Source: Priestia koreensis
GTDB taxonomy: Bacteria > Bacillota > Bacilli > Bacillales > Bacillaceae_H
Assembly: GCF_001274935.1 (NCBI RefSeq)
Contig: NZ_LILC01000002.1
Coordinates: 329,924 to 393,923, forward strand
Reading direction: 5' to 3'
Length of the DNA: 64,000 bases
Position 1 is the first letter of the stretch. Each line of letters starts with the position of its first letter. Shown one piece after another: positions 20,229-28,187 of the stretch. A program made the position numbers and the translations under genes. Under the pieces are notes generated by a model that was not told the origin of the DNA, did no database searches, and saw nothing but the letters and a program-made list of their open reading frames with translations.

Positions 20229-21728
20229 ATGACCGGTCAGCTGAACATGCAGCATATCTCCAAGCATTTTGGTAGTTTTCAAGCACTTAAGAAAGTGAGT
20301 TTTGATGTAAAACAGGGCGAAGTTCATGCCCTTCTAGGAGCGAACGGAGCAGGGAAAAGTACGCTAATGAAAATTTTATGTGGTGCTTATGATGGATACG
20401 AGGGAGAAATTCGTCACGGGGACAAACATCTTTCCATTCATTCACCGGCAGATGCGAAGCGAGAAGGCATTCAAATCGTTCATCAAGAAGTGGATGTCGC
20501 GCTCATCCCGTCTCTAACAGTAGCAGAGAATATTTTATTAGACGTGCAGGCTTCGAAAGACGGAGATCGCTTGTTGAATTGGAGGAAAACTCAGCAAAAA
20601 GCAAAAGAAGCGCTACAGATGCTAGGATCTTCAATCGACGTAAAAAAAGACGTATCAACGCTAACTCTTTCAGAAAAGCAGCAGGTGCTGATTGCGCGAG
20701 CGATCATTGGAAAAGCCGCATATCTCATTTTAGATGAGCCAACTGCGCCTCTTAGTATAGAAGAAACAAAACAGTTATTTCGAGTTATTCAGCACCTTAC
20801 AGAAACGGGAGTAGGTGTGATTTATATTTCCCACCGGTTGCAAGAAGTGTTTGAAATCGCAGATCGTATTACGGTTCTTCGAGATGGAGAATGGGTTACA
20901 ACCGTTCGCACAAAGGACACGTCAGTTAACAACGTGATCACGTCCATGCTTGGAAAAACGTTCTCAGAAGAAATCGCAAAAGCCAGCATAGAAATCGGAG
21001 AAGATCTGTTACGAGTTCAACAATTATCATGGAAGGATAAAGTAAAAGATGTTTCGTTGCAAGTTCGTGAAGGTGAGGTTGTCGGCATTGCAGGACTCGT
21101 GGGAGCTGGGAAAACGGAATTATGCCGGAGTCTCTTTGGACTCCACCCACAAGTAAAAGGTTCCATACACGTAAGAGGTAAAAAGCTACGGCTCACGACC
21201 AAACCCCACTACTACATTGAACAGGGAATTGCCCTTGTTCCAGAAGAACGTCGAAAAGAAGGTATTTTGGTAGAGGAGTCGATTTCTTCCAATTTAACGC
21301 TACCAAGTCTACAGCGCTTTACGAATTATTCATTTGTTAAGCGGAGACGAGAAGAGCGAGAGGCGAATACAATCATTCAGCAGGTGGGCATTAAAACGAA
21401 TTCTACTAAACAAGCGGTTGGCACGCTGAGCGGGGGAAATCAACAGAAGGTAGCGATTGGAAAGTGGTTGCTTCGTGATGCGGATGTCTATCTGTTTGAT
21501 GAACCGACAAAGGGAGTAGACGTCGGATCGAAGCAAGACATTTTTGAACTTATTCAAGGGTTGGCAAAACGAAAAAAGGGTGTGCTGTATGCTACCTGTG
21601 AGTTTAATGAGCTATTAGGCGTCGCTGACCGAATTTACGTCATGTACGACGGCCAAATCGTCAAAGAATTAACGAAAGAAGAAGCCACGCATGAAAACTT
21701 ATTTTATTATGCAGCAGGAGGGAAGTAA
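20229..21728 (+). CDS. Sugar-type ABC transporter ATP-binding protein (two-domain)
   Basis: A 499-residue RbsA/MglA-type ATPase with two nucleotide-binding domains. The first has GANGAGKST and a signature region reading TLSEKQQVLIARA; the second has a variant Walker A (GLVGAGKTE) and LSGGNQQKVAIGKWL. The first signature, TLSEKQQ, departs from LSGGQ, as is usual in the first half of this family. AGGAGG precedes the ATG at 20229. It follows the binding protein by 37 bases and precedes the permease by 3. Confidence 0.92.
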   Translation: MTGQLNMQHISKHFGSFQALKKVSFDVKQGEVHALLGANGAGKSTLMKILCGAYDGYEGEIRHGDKHLSIHSPADAKREGIQIVHQEVDVALIPSLTVAENILLDVQASKDGDRLLNWRKTQQKAKEALQMLGSSIDVKKDVSTLTLSEKQQVLIARAIIGKAAYLILDEPTAPLSIEETKQLFRVIQHLTETGVGVIYISHRLQEVFEIADRITVLRDGEWVTTVRTKDTSVNNVITSMLGKTFSEEIAKASIEIGEDLLRVQQLSWKDKVKDVSLQVREGEVVGIAGLVGAGKTELCRSLFGLHPQVKGSIHVRGKKLRLTTKPHYYIEQGIALVPEERRKEGILVEESISSNLTLPSLQRFTNYSFVKRRREEREANTIIQQVGIKTNSTKQAVGTLSGGNQQKVAIGKWLLRDADVYLFDEPTKGVDVGSKQDIFELIQGLAKRKKGVLYATCEFNELLGVADRIYVMYDGQIVKELTKEEATHENLFYYAAGGK

Positions 21729-21731
21729 ACC

Positions 21732-22754
21732 ATGAATAGTCAAGCGATCGAAAATAAGGAGCCTGTTCGTTTAAAGCGAAAAAAAGGTACCGCATTTGAT
21801 TTTCTTTATAAGTATGGCACGGTCGTCACCATTTTACTGACGATCGTCATTTTCTCTATTTTATCGCCAACATTTCTCACAACGGCTAACTTGAGCGATA
21901 TTTTACGTTCGATTTCAATTGTGACACTCATTGCGATTGGCGTGACCATTTCTCTCACGATTAACGGACTCGATTTGTCCGTTGGTTCAACGGCAGGGTT
22001 AGCGACGACTCTGTCTGCCTCAATGCTCGTGTTTCATCGTCAAGAAATCTTTGTGGCGGTGGCGATTCCTATTGTGGCGACGCTAGTAGTAGGTCTTGTA
22101 AATGCTTTTTTAGTCGTTAAAGTGAAAATCCCGGATATTCTAGCTACGCTCTCGATGATGTTTATCGTACAAGGCGTTTTGCTTACCTATACAAAAGGGT
22201 CCGCGATCTACACAAACATGCCTTTAGAAGAGGGCGGGAGGGCACCAGGTATCTTTATTCCGTCCTTCTTGAAAATCGGTCAGGGTGAGGTAGTGGGAAT
22301 TCCGATTCCGGTTATCATTATGCTTGTGGCGGTACTTGTTGCACACTTGTTTTTCCGCTATACAAAACACGGACGCTTCTTTTATGTAACAGGTGGAAAT
22401 ATGGAAGCAGCAAGGCTATCTGGTGTCCCTGTTAATCGTTATCGTATGTATGCGTATGTGCTATCTGCTCTTTTTGCAGGTATCGGGGGCGTTGTACTAG
22501 CTGCGCGAATTGGGGTAGGAGAAGTAAACGCAGGGTCATCCTTTTTAATGGATGCTGTTGCAGCCTCTTATATTGGTTTTTCGGTGTTTGGTGCAGGAAA
22601 GCCGAATGTCGTTGGGACGTTGTTTGGTTCAATTTTAATCGGGGTGTTGTTAAATGGTTTAACGATGCTAAACGTTCCGTATTATGCACAGGATATTATA
22701 AAGGGTGCTGTTTTGGCAGGTGCACTTGCGATCACCTATTACCGCTCTAAATAA
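21732..22754 (+). CDS. Sugar-type ABC transporter permease
   Basis: A 340-residue RbsC-family permease with 8-10 hydrophobic segments. The conserved GLDLSVGSTAGLA motif near the N-terminus and the EAARLSGV coupling segment identify the family. A single permease with a fused-type ATPase implies a homodimeric channel. Third gene of the candidate methylthioribose importer; a terminator follows at once. Confidence 0.92.
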   Translation: MNSQAIENKEPVRLKRKKGTAFDFLYKYGTVVTILLTIVIFSILSPTFLTTANLSDILRSISIVTLIAIGVTISLTINGLDLSVGSTAGLATTLSASMLVFHRQEIFVAVAIPIVATLVVGLVNAFLVVKVKIPDILATLSMMFIVQGVLLTYTKGSAIYTNMPLEEGGRAPGIFIPSFLKIGQGEVVGIPIPVIIMLVAVLVAHLFFRYTKHGRFFYVTGGNMEAARLSGVPVNRYRMYAYVLSALFAGIGGVVLAARIGVGEVNAGSSFLMDAVAASYIGFSVFGAGKPNVVGTLFGSILIGVLLNGLTMLNVPYYAQDIIKGAVLAGALAITYYRSK

Positions 22755-22762
22755 CGGTTTGA

Positions 22763-22800
22763 AAAGGAATCAATCATTTTTACTGGTTGATTCCTTTTTT
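22763..22800 (+). terminator. Terminator of the ABC transporter operon
   Basis: AAAGGAATCAA pairs with TTGATTCCTTT, followed by T residues. Confidence 0.9.
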
Positions 22801-22855
22801 GTTATAAGGAAATGCTTGTAGGGTATAGTAACGACAGAAAGGTAGGGATGTACTG

Positions 22856-24199
22856 ATGAAACGTGTGGTTATAATTGGAGGCGTTGCTGCTGGAATGAGC
22901 GCTGCTTCAAAGCTGCGTCGGTTAGAAGAAGAGACAGAAATTATCGTGTTTGAAAAGGGAGAAGATATTTCATACGGGGCATGTGGATTGCCTTATTATA
23001 TAGCTGGAACCATTTCTTCGAGTGATCGTCTAGTCGCAAGAACAAAAGAAGAATTTGAAAAGCAAGGCATCAACGTTTATTTACGTCATGAAGCAGTAGC
23101 GCTATTTCCAGAGGAGAAAAAAATTAGAGTCGTTAATCATGCAGATGGATTAGAACGGGACGTTAACTATGATCATCTCGTTCTAGCTACGGGTGCTTCC
23201 GCTATTCAACCACCGTTTTATACGGAAGAAGCGAGCAATGTCTTTACGTTAAAAACGTTACAGGACGCTATACATATGAAAGCTTTTTTTGAGAAGACGC
23301 CTGCAAAAGACGTAACGATTATTGGCGGTGGATATATTGGCATGGAATTAGTCGAAACGATGAAAACGCTTGGAAAGCATGTTCGAGTCATCGATGTGCA
23401 CGACCATGTCCTTGCAGTATATGACGAGGATATCGCACATTTGGTTCAGTCGCATCTTAAAGAGGAGCATGGCATTGAGTTTTGTCTTGGAGAAGAAGTA
23501 ACGTCGCTGCAACAACAAAACGGAGAGGTTGTAGCCGTTGAAACGAAAACGAGCACCTATCAAACAGATGCGGTGATTGTGAATGTGGGAATTCGTCCTA
23601 ACACGTCCTTTTTAAAGGAATCCGGGATTGAATGCTTAGAGAACGGAGCGATCCTTACAAATCAATATATGGAAACGAATCTTCCGTTTATCTACGCGGG
23701 TGGCGATTGTGCGACGAGCTATCATCGCCTGTTGAAAAAACCAGTACATATCGCTCTTGGTACAATTGCGAATAAACAAGGCCGTTTGATCGCTGAAAAC
23801 ATCTACGGGAAGCGTCATGCTTTTCAAGGGGTATTAGGAACAAACATTGTAAAGATTCTAGATCTCACAGTGGCGAAGACGGGTTTATCGGAAAAGGAAG
23901 CAAAAGATGCCAACATTCCCTACGGAACGGAAACCATAACGGCGAATAATGGAGCATCCTATTATCCTGGAACAGAGGAGCTAACAATTAAACTCCTTTT
24001 CAATAAGGAAAGTCATGTGATAATCGGGGCACAAATTGTCGGGGGAGCGGGCGTAGCACAGCGGATTGATACGCTTGTTGCCGGTATTTACAATGAAATG
24101 ACCGCAGATGAAATGACGTATTTGGATCTTTGTTATGCCCCTCCATATGCCGGCGTCTGGGATGCTGTCCAAGTGGCTACCAATAAGATTAAGGAGTAA
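22856..24199 (+). CDS. CoA-disulfide reductase-type flavoprotein
   Basis: A 447-residue FAD/NAD(P)H oxidoreductase. The FAD site IIGGVAAGMSAA is at the N-terminus; the single redox cysteine lies in SYGACGLPYY, as in CoA-disulfide reductases and NADH oxidases; the NAD(P)H site IIGGGYIGMEL is near residue 155; and the second FAD motif is in IYAGGDCA. It probably reduces CoA disulfide or a related thiol with NAD(P)H. It has no rhodanese domain. Monocistronic. Confidence 0.88.
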   Translation: MKRVVIIGGVAAGMSAASKLRRLEEETEIIVFEKGEDISYGACGLPYYIAGTISSSDRLVARTKEEFEKQGINVYLRHEAVALFPEEKKIRVVNHADGLERDVNYDHLVLATGASAIQPPFYTEEASNVFTLKTLQDAIHMKAFFEKTPAKDVTIIGGGYIGMELVETMKTLGKHVRVIDVHDHVLAVYDEDIAHLVQSHLKEEHGIEFCLGEEVTSLQQQNGEVVAVETKTSTYQTDAVIVNVGIRPNTSFLKESGIECLENGAILTNQYMETNLPFIYAGGDCATSYHRLLKKPVHIALGTIANKQGRLIAENIYGKRHAFQGVLGTNIVKILDLTVAKTGLSEKEAKDANIPYGTETITANNGASYYPGTEELTIKLLFNKESHVIIGAQIVGGAGVAQRIDTLVAGIYNEMTADEMTYLDLCYAPPYAGVWDAVQVATNKIKE

Positions 24200-24227
24200 G
24201 TAGAGAGGAACCTCTCTACTTTTTTCC
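24199..24227 (+). terminator. Terminator of the CoA-disulfide reductase gene
   Basis: AGTAGAGAGG and CCTCTCTACT pair across a 2-base loop, then T-run. Confidence 0.9.
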
Positions 24228-24548
24228 TATTTAGGGCTCTCTTATATTTAGTTTCTTTTGCTTATGTTAAAGTTTTACAATCTCTATTATAATAGTGTGC
24301 TTAATAAGTTTTTCAGGATTTGTTGAAAGACCTCTATTTTTGTCGGAAAAAATGCGAAGTTTGTAGCAGGGAATATGGGAGAAATACGGGAATTGTAGAG
24401 ATATAGAGACAAACATAGCAGTAAGTTTACAAAACCTTAAAAAAAACGTTAAAAAAAATGTCTATTATTGCGACTCTATTTACATATTTAGTAGAATTTG
24501 TAATACTACGTTAGTAGAGATTTTTTTCGTTAAAAGGAGGAAGTCGCG
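24228..24548 (+). promoter_or_regulatory. Leader region of the spo0E-like gene
   Basis: A gene-free stretch of about 320 bases. A TATAAT at 24288-24293 has TGTTAA 17 bases upstream (weak -35). Two imperfect matches to the Spo0A box TGTCGAA occur at 24321 (TGTTGAA) and 24341 (TGTCGGA). The rest is very A/T-rich. Regulation by Spo0A or AbrB is plausible for a spo0E relative but is not shown. Confidence 0.35.
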
Positions 24549-24779
24549 TTGCAAATCCAAAATCAGTGTGAAGCTGAGGCGTTATTTTTAGAGATTGTCC
24601 AAAAACGCAAAAAGATGATGGACATCGCGGAGGTAAAAGGGTTCACGAGCTGTGAAACGTTGAGATGTAGCCAGGAATTAGATCTACTTCTAAATAAATA
24701 TCAAAAGCATTTATCGAAGAGGGAAGAAAAACGACCCCTTTTCTCATTTTTTCAAAAAAACTTTGCGTTGCAAAAATAA
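24549..24779 (+). CDS. Spo0E-family aspartyl-phosphate phosphatase
   Basis: A 76-residue helical-hairpin protein with the family signature SQELDLLLNKYQ, which binds Spo0A-P and stimulates its dephosphorylation, delaying sporulation. The TTG start at 24549 follows AAAAGGAGG at an ideal distance. Position between the mtn locus and a KinD-like kinase matches B. subtilis spo0E, although several Spo0E paralogues exist in bacilli, so I leave the symbol blank. Confidence 0.88.
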   Translation: MQIQNQCEAEALFLEIVQKRKKMMDIAEVKGFTSCETLRCSQELDLLLNKYQKHLSKREEKRPLFSFFQKNFALQK

Positions 24780-24816
24780 TAAACTTGATTAGGACTGTGA
24801 CGATATAAATGATCAT
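24643..24816 (-). CDS. Possible small hydrophobic peptide antisense to the spo0E-like gene
   Basis: A 57-codon ORF beginning MIIYIVTVLIKFIIFATQ, with AGGAGG at 24825-24830 exactly 8 bases before its ATG. Only the first 12 or so codons lie outside the antisense spo0E-like gene. It lies downstream of the DUF4931 gene on the same strand, and a 10-bp hairpin (24834-24870) sits just before the Shine-Dalgarno. The strong ribosome site and hydrophobic start are suggestive; the C-terminal half may be only antisense shadow. Confidence 0.3.
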   Translation of the reverse strand: MIIYIVTVLIKFIIFATQSFFEKMRKGVVFLPSSINAFDIYLEVDLIPGYISTFHSS

Positions 24817-24833
24817 TTTGATATCCTCCTGTT

Positions 24834-24870
24834 AAACTCGTCCTTCAAAACATGGATGGTGGACGAGTTT
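24834..24870. repeat. Inverted repeat, 10-bp arms
   Basis: AAACTCGTCC and GGACGAGTTT are perfect arms separated by 17 bases. No T-run follows on either strand, so it is unlikely to be an intrinsic terminator. It may shape the leader of the small minus-strand ORF or be an operator. Confidence 0.5.
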
Positions 24871-24899
24871 ACAGAGAATCAGAAGCTAAAAGCTGTTGG

Positions 24900-25661
24900 T
24901 TACGATAAATAAAGTTCTTTTACTTTTAGGGCCACATCTCCAATTTTATTTGAGACTTGAGGAATTCCATAGCCTACAAACAAAGGTGAAGTGGCGAAGC
25001 GCGGCACAATTTTCGCGTAGACGTCTCCTCGTAAATAGTAAAAGAATAAGTTATAGCTTGTGCAGCTTCGATGAAAATGATTTAACACGTAGTGAGCAGC
25101 AATTTGAATGTAGTCGGCCATCTTTGAGAGCTTTTCCTGATCAGATAGACGAACGTTAAACTCAAAGAAGCCCATTCGTGGCTTGCTAGAAAGGGTAAAC
25201 TCCACTCCGCTTTCTTGATCAATCGTTACTCCTTCAAAATTCTCCAGCAAAATATCTGCATGTGCGTCTAAGTTTTTTAACCCAACAATCTGCATATGAG
25301 GATGTCGCAAAGACCCTCCTGACATCGGGCCGTGGTTTTTATAAAACATGACCGATTTAAATTCACCGCTATTCATCATTTCAAACCAATGTTTGATACC
25401 AAAAGAAATTAACGTATGAAGATGATCCTTCGAGTATTCAGACAGCTCTGATGAACAATCATCTGTTTCAATAATGACCGTTTGGAACGTATCCTCTAGT
25501 ACAGGGTATTTATTTTTTAAGAAGATAATAGAGCCTTCTTGATCCAAAATGTCGGTCAAGTGCTCCACGTCACAAAAAGGACAGGAGTTTTGTCTGTTAA
25601 CAATGGTTTCAGGTTTTTGAGAACCGATGGATGAATTAAAAATAAGATGTTTCTGACTCAT
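24900..25661 (-). CDS. GalT/HIT-fold protein, DUF4931 type
   Basis: A 253-residue cytoplasmic protein. It has an N-terminal CPFC zinc-type motif and a HPHMQIVG motif that matches the HxHxQ active-site line of galactose-1-phosphate uridylyltransferase and branched HIT proteins. The reaction is unknown; a nucleotidyl transfer or hydrolysis is expected from the fold. The start at 25661 has AAAGGAG upstream. Confidence 0.7.
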   Translation of the reverse strand: MSQKHLIFNSSIGSQKPETIVNRQNSCPFCDVEHLTDILDQEGSIIFLKNKYPVLEDTFQTVIIETDDCSSELSEYSKDHLHTLISFGIKHWFEMMNSGEFKSVMFYKNHGPMSGGSLRHPHMQIVGLKNLDAHADILLENFEGVTIDQESGVEFTLSSKPRMGFFEFNVRLSDQEKLSKMADYIQIAAHYVLNHFHRSCTSYNLFFYYLRGDVYAKIVPRFATSPLFVGYGIPQVSNKIGDVALKVKELYLS

Positions 25662-25704
25662 ACTATTCTCCTTTATCTCATTATTTTTAAAGGGATCAAA
25701 CGGT

Positions 25705-25730
25705 AAAACCCCACTTCTATAAAAGTGAGG
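25705..25730 (-). terminator. Weak terminator after the KinD-like gene
   Basis: On the minus strand CCTCACTTTT pairs with AGAAGTGGGG, followed by TTTTA. The short T-run makes it a weak candidate. Confidence 0.4.
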
Positions 25731-25811
25731 ACCTGACCCTTACATATTATGAAGACGTAGTTTTATTATCGCAAACAATCGAAAAAAAGCAAAGAAGATG
25801 ACCTTTCTTCG

Positions 25812-27338
25812 TTACTTCACGAGGGGAAGCGTAACTGCTACGGTTGTACCGACGTTAAGTTCGCTAGATATCGCTATTGTTCCCCCGTGCATTTCAATAA
25901 TTCGTTTGCAGACAATAAGACCTAGCCCTGTTCCTGTTTCCTTCATCGTGAAAAAAGGAGTAAATAGCTTTGGCAATACTTCCTTTGAAATCCCCATTCC
26001 ATTATCAGTCACAGATAGAACACAATACTTTCCGTCTTTAATAGCGGAAATCGTTAATTGTCCGTTTTCCTGCATCGAGTCTAGCGCATTTTTAGCAAGG
26101 TTCAATAAAACCTGCTTAATTTGATTTTGTTCGCAGGAGATGAGCAATGCAGTAGGTGGTAGATTAACTTGTACTTGGATACCGTGCATATTTGCTTCTG
26201 ATTGGATGATAGGGAGTGATTCGGTAAGAATCTTTTTTATATCACAGGTTTGCAAGTTTTGTGCAGCGGGCTTTCCTAAAATTAAAAACTCGCTGACGAT
26301 TTGGTTGATCCGATCAATCTCAGTCTGAATGACGGAGAAATAATACTGATCTTTTTCGTTTGTATGTGTTTCGCTTAGCAGTGTCACAAGCCCCTTAATA
26401 CCAGTGAGGGGATTACGAATTTCGTGCGCCGTACCTGCAGCAAGCGTTCCGATTAGTTCAAGCTTTTGTGCTTCGTTTGCGGCTCGTTCTCGCTCATTTT
26501 GTCGTTTCGTCCGCCAAAGGTTTAAAAGTAAGAACAAAATAGTCGTGACAATTAATGAAAGGAACATCGAATAAATGAACCAGTGCGTAATTTGTGCATC
26601 TGATACGGCAGGAACCGTTACGACTAGCGTCCAAGGCGCTTGATCGAGCTTCATTGTATAGGTGAAGCTGCTATCATCGTACTCGACGTCATGATTCGTA
26701 TCAAAAATTAAAATTTGATTTTTGCCATACAGCTGTACTTTATCCGCTGGGCTTGCTTGTTTCGTCAGCTTTTTCAAATAATCAAGTCGCAGAGTGGCGA
26801 GCAAAATACCGCCAATTTGCTGCTGTTCGTTTTGAACAGGTGTCGCCATCGTAACGATATAACGACCCGTCAAACGTCCATAATAAGCATCTGAAATCGC
26901 CGTTTGTTTCTGTTTGATAACGTCTTGGAAAAAGTCACGGTCATAGACATTGATGATTTTAGATAGAGGATGAGAACCGAGAAACATATCTCCCTGCATA
27001 TCAACGTAATAAAGACCTGACAAGCGATCATCTTTCCTGTGCAATTGATGAAGGGTATTGGTAATGTCATCACGTCGATCTAAATCTTTGCTGTCCTGTG
27101 TGATGGGCCTAATTGTCATAGCAATGGTTTCAATACTTGTTCTCGTATCTCCGATAAAGCGATCTAGATTGTTTTTATGTAATCGAGCGGTCGATTCTGC
27201 GACGCGACGATGATCTTGTTGAAATTGATAGTATCGAAATTGTACGAAAAGTAAGCTGAGTACAATAGAAGGAATGAGAACCATTACGAGAAATAAACAA
27301 ATGTTTTTTAATTTAAATTCTGAAGAATATGTGGTCAT
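25812..27338 (-). CDS. kinD: Membrane sensor histidine kinase, KinD-like
   Basis: A 508-residue kinase with TM1 (about residues 12-32), a large extracytoplasmic double-Cache-type sensor domain (about 35-245), TM2 (about 248-270), a HisKA domain with GTAHEIRNPL (His305) and an HATPase domain with DNGMGIS and GTGLGLIV. Domain layout and position before mhqR match B. subtilis KinD, which feeds the Spo0F-Spo0A phosphorelay and responds to extracellular small molecules or matrix cues. Transcribed divergently from mhqR. Confidence 0.82.
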   Translation of the reverse strand: MTTYSSEFKLKNICLFLVMVLIPSIVLSLLFVQFRYYQFQQDHRRVAESTARLHKNNLDRFIGDTRTSIETIAMTIRPITQDSKDLDRRDDITNTLHQLHRKDDRLSGLYYVDMQGDMFLGSHPLSKIINVYDRDFFQDVIKQKQTAISDAYYGRLTGRYIVTMATPVQNEQQQIGGILLATLRLDYLKKLTKQASPADKVQLYGKNQILIFDTNHDVEYDDSSFTYTMKLDQAPWTLVVTVPAVSDAQITHWFIYSMFLSLIVTTILFLLLNLWRTKRQNERERAANEAQKLELIGTLAAGTAHEIRNPLTGIKGLVTLLSETHTNEKDQYYFSVIQTEIDRINQIVSEFLILGKPAAQNLQTCDIKKILTESLPIIQSEANMHGIQVQVNLPPTALLISCEQNQIKQVLLNLAKNALDSMQENGQLTISAIKDGKYCVLSVTDNGMGISKEVLPKLFTPFFTMKETGTGLGLIVCKRIIEMHGGTIAISSELNVGTTVAVTLPLVK

Positions 27339-27501
27339 GCTAGTGTAAACCGCCTCTATTAAACGTCTTTCTAGGGTATATTATAGCAAAATTAGCGAAT
27401 ACTTCCTAGATAGAGAAAGAATATGGAAATGAATAAAGGTTGTTGCACGTTTACGTAGGAAATAAAATACGTGAATATAGTGGGATGATAGGGTATACTG
27501 T

Positions 27502-27530
27502 TTGACAATGACATACGATTTTAGTATAAT
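27502..27530 (+). promoter_or_regulatory. Consensus sigma-A promoter of mhqR
   Basis: TTGACA (27502-27507), exact 17-base spacer and TATAAT (27525-27530). Both hexamers are perfect. Confidence 0.9.
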
Positions 27531-27548
27531 TATCTCGAAGTCAAGATA
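27531..27548 (+). promoter_or_regulatory. MhqR-type operator
   Basis: The imperfect palindrome TATCTCGAAGTCAAGATA begins directly after the -10 box, over the expected start point. It closely resembles the MhqR box of B. subtilis as I recall it (TATCTCGAATTCGAGATA type), which indicates autorepression relieved by quinones. Confidence 0.75.
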
Positions 27549-27586
27549 AATGAATCAAGAACGAAAATGTTAAAAAGAGGGAAAAG

Positions 27587-28063
27587 ATGTCTATGAACAA
27601 GGAAGCTACAAGAGAAGAATTAGATCAATCATTGAAGCTGTTTATTGTACTTTCAAGAGCACATCGCGCTATTAACGACCACGTACACAAGCTCATTCAA
27701 AATCATGGCTTAAACCCAACCGAATTTGCTGTATTAGAGCTTTTATATCATAAAGGAAGACAACCTCTTCAACAAATCGGAGGTAAAATTCTTTTAGCTA
27801 GCGGAAGCATTACGTATGTGATTGATAAATTAGAGAAGAAGGAATTTCTCGCACGCGTTGCTTGTCCGAGCGACCGCCGCGTGACGTATGCGGAAATTAC
27901 CGACAAAGGAAAAGCCTTTATCGAGAGCATTTTCCCAAGCCACGAGCAGCGTATTCACGAGATTTTATCTGCACTGTCCGCTACTGAGAAAGATCAAGCC
28001 ATTGAGCTATTGAAAAAACTTGGTCACTTTGCAAATGATTACGTACCAACAGAATCTGAATAA
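27587..28063 (+). CDS. mhqR: MarR-family regulator, MhqR-like
   Basis: A 158-residue MarR dimer. The winged helix is clear: NPTEFAVLELLYHKG, recognition helix SGSITYVIDKLEKK and wing CPSDRRVTYAEIT. MhqR represses catechol/2-methylhydroquinone resistance genes (azoreductase, dioxygenases). Location next to kinD and upstream of clpE matches B. subtilis ykvE (mhqR). GAGGG sits 6 bases before the ATG at 27587. No obvious quinone-detoxifying target lies beside it except the distant flavodoxin-fold reductase at 51.8 kb. Confidence 0.85.
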   Translation: MSMNKEATREELDQSLKLFIVLSRAHRAINDHVHKLIQNHGLNPTEFAVLELLYHKGRQPLQQIGGKILLASGSITYVIDKLEKKEFLARVACPSDRRVTYAEITDKGKAFIESIFPSHEQRIHEILSALSATEKDQAIELLKKLGHFANDYVPTESE

Positions 28064-28069
28064 GTAAGT

Positions 28070-28105
28070 AGAGGCCTTCTGACTTAAGAAGGCCTCTTTG
28101 TTTTA
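28070..28105 (+). terminator. Terminator of mhqR
   Basis: AGAGGCCTTCT pairs with AGAAGGCCTCT across 6 bases, then TTGTTTT. Confidence 0.85.
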
Positions 28106-28187
28106 TGAAAAAAGAAAAGGAATATCGATAGTTTTGTCGAATTTAGTAGTGTTAGCAGTACATACATAACCTAGAGGGGGACTTTAG

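Noticed and set aside
28133..28143. Spo0A box upstream of the M3 peptidase
   Set aside because: A single 7-base match (TGTCGAA) is expected by chance in a 64-kb A/T-rich window; noted only in the gene entry.
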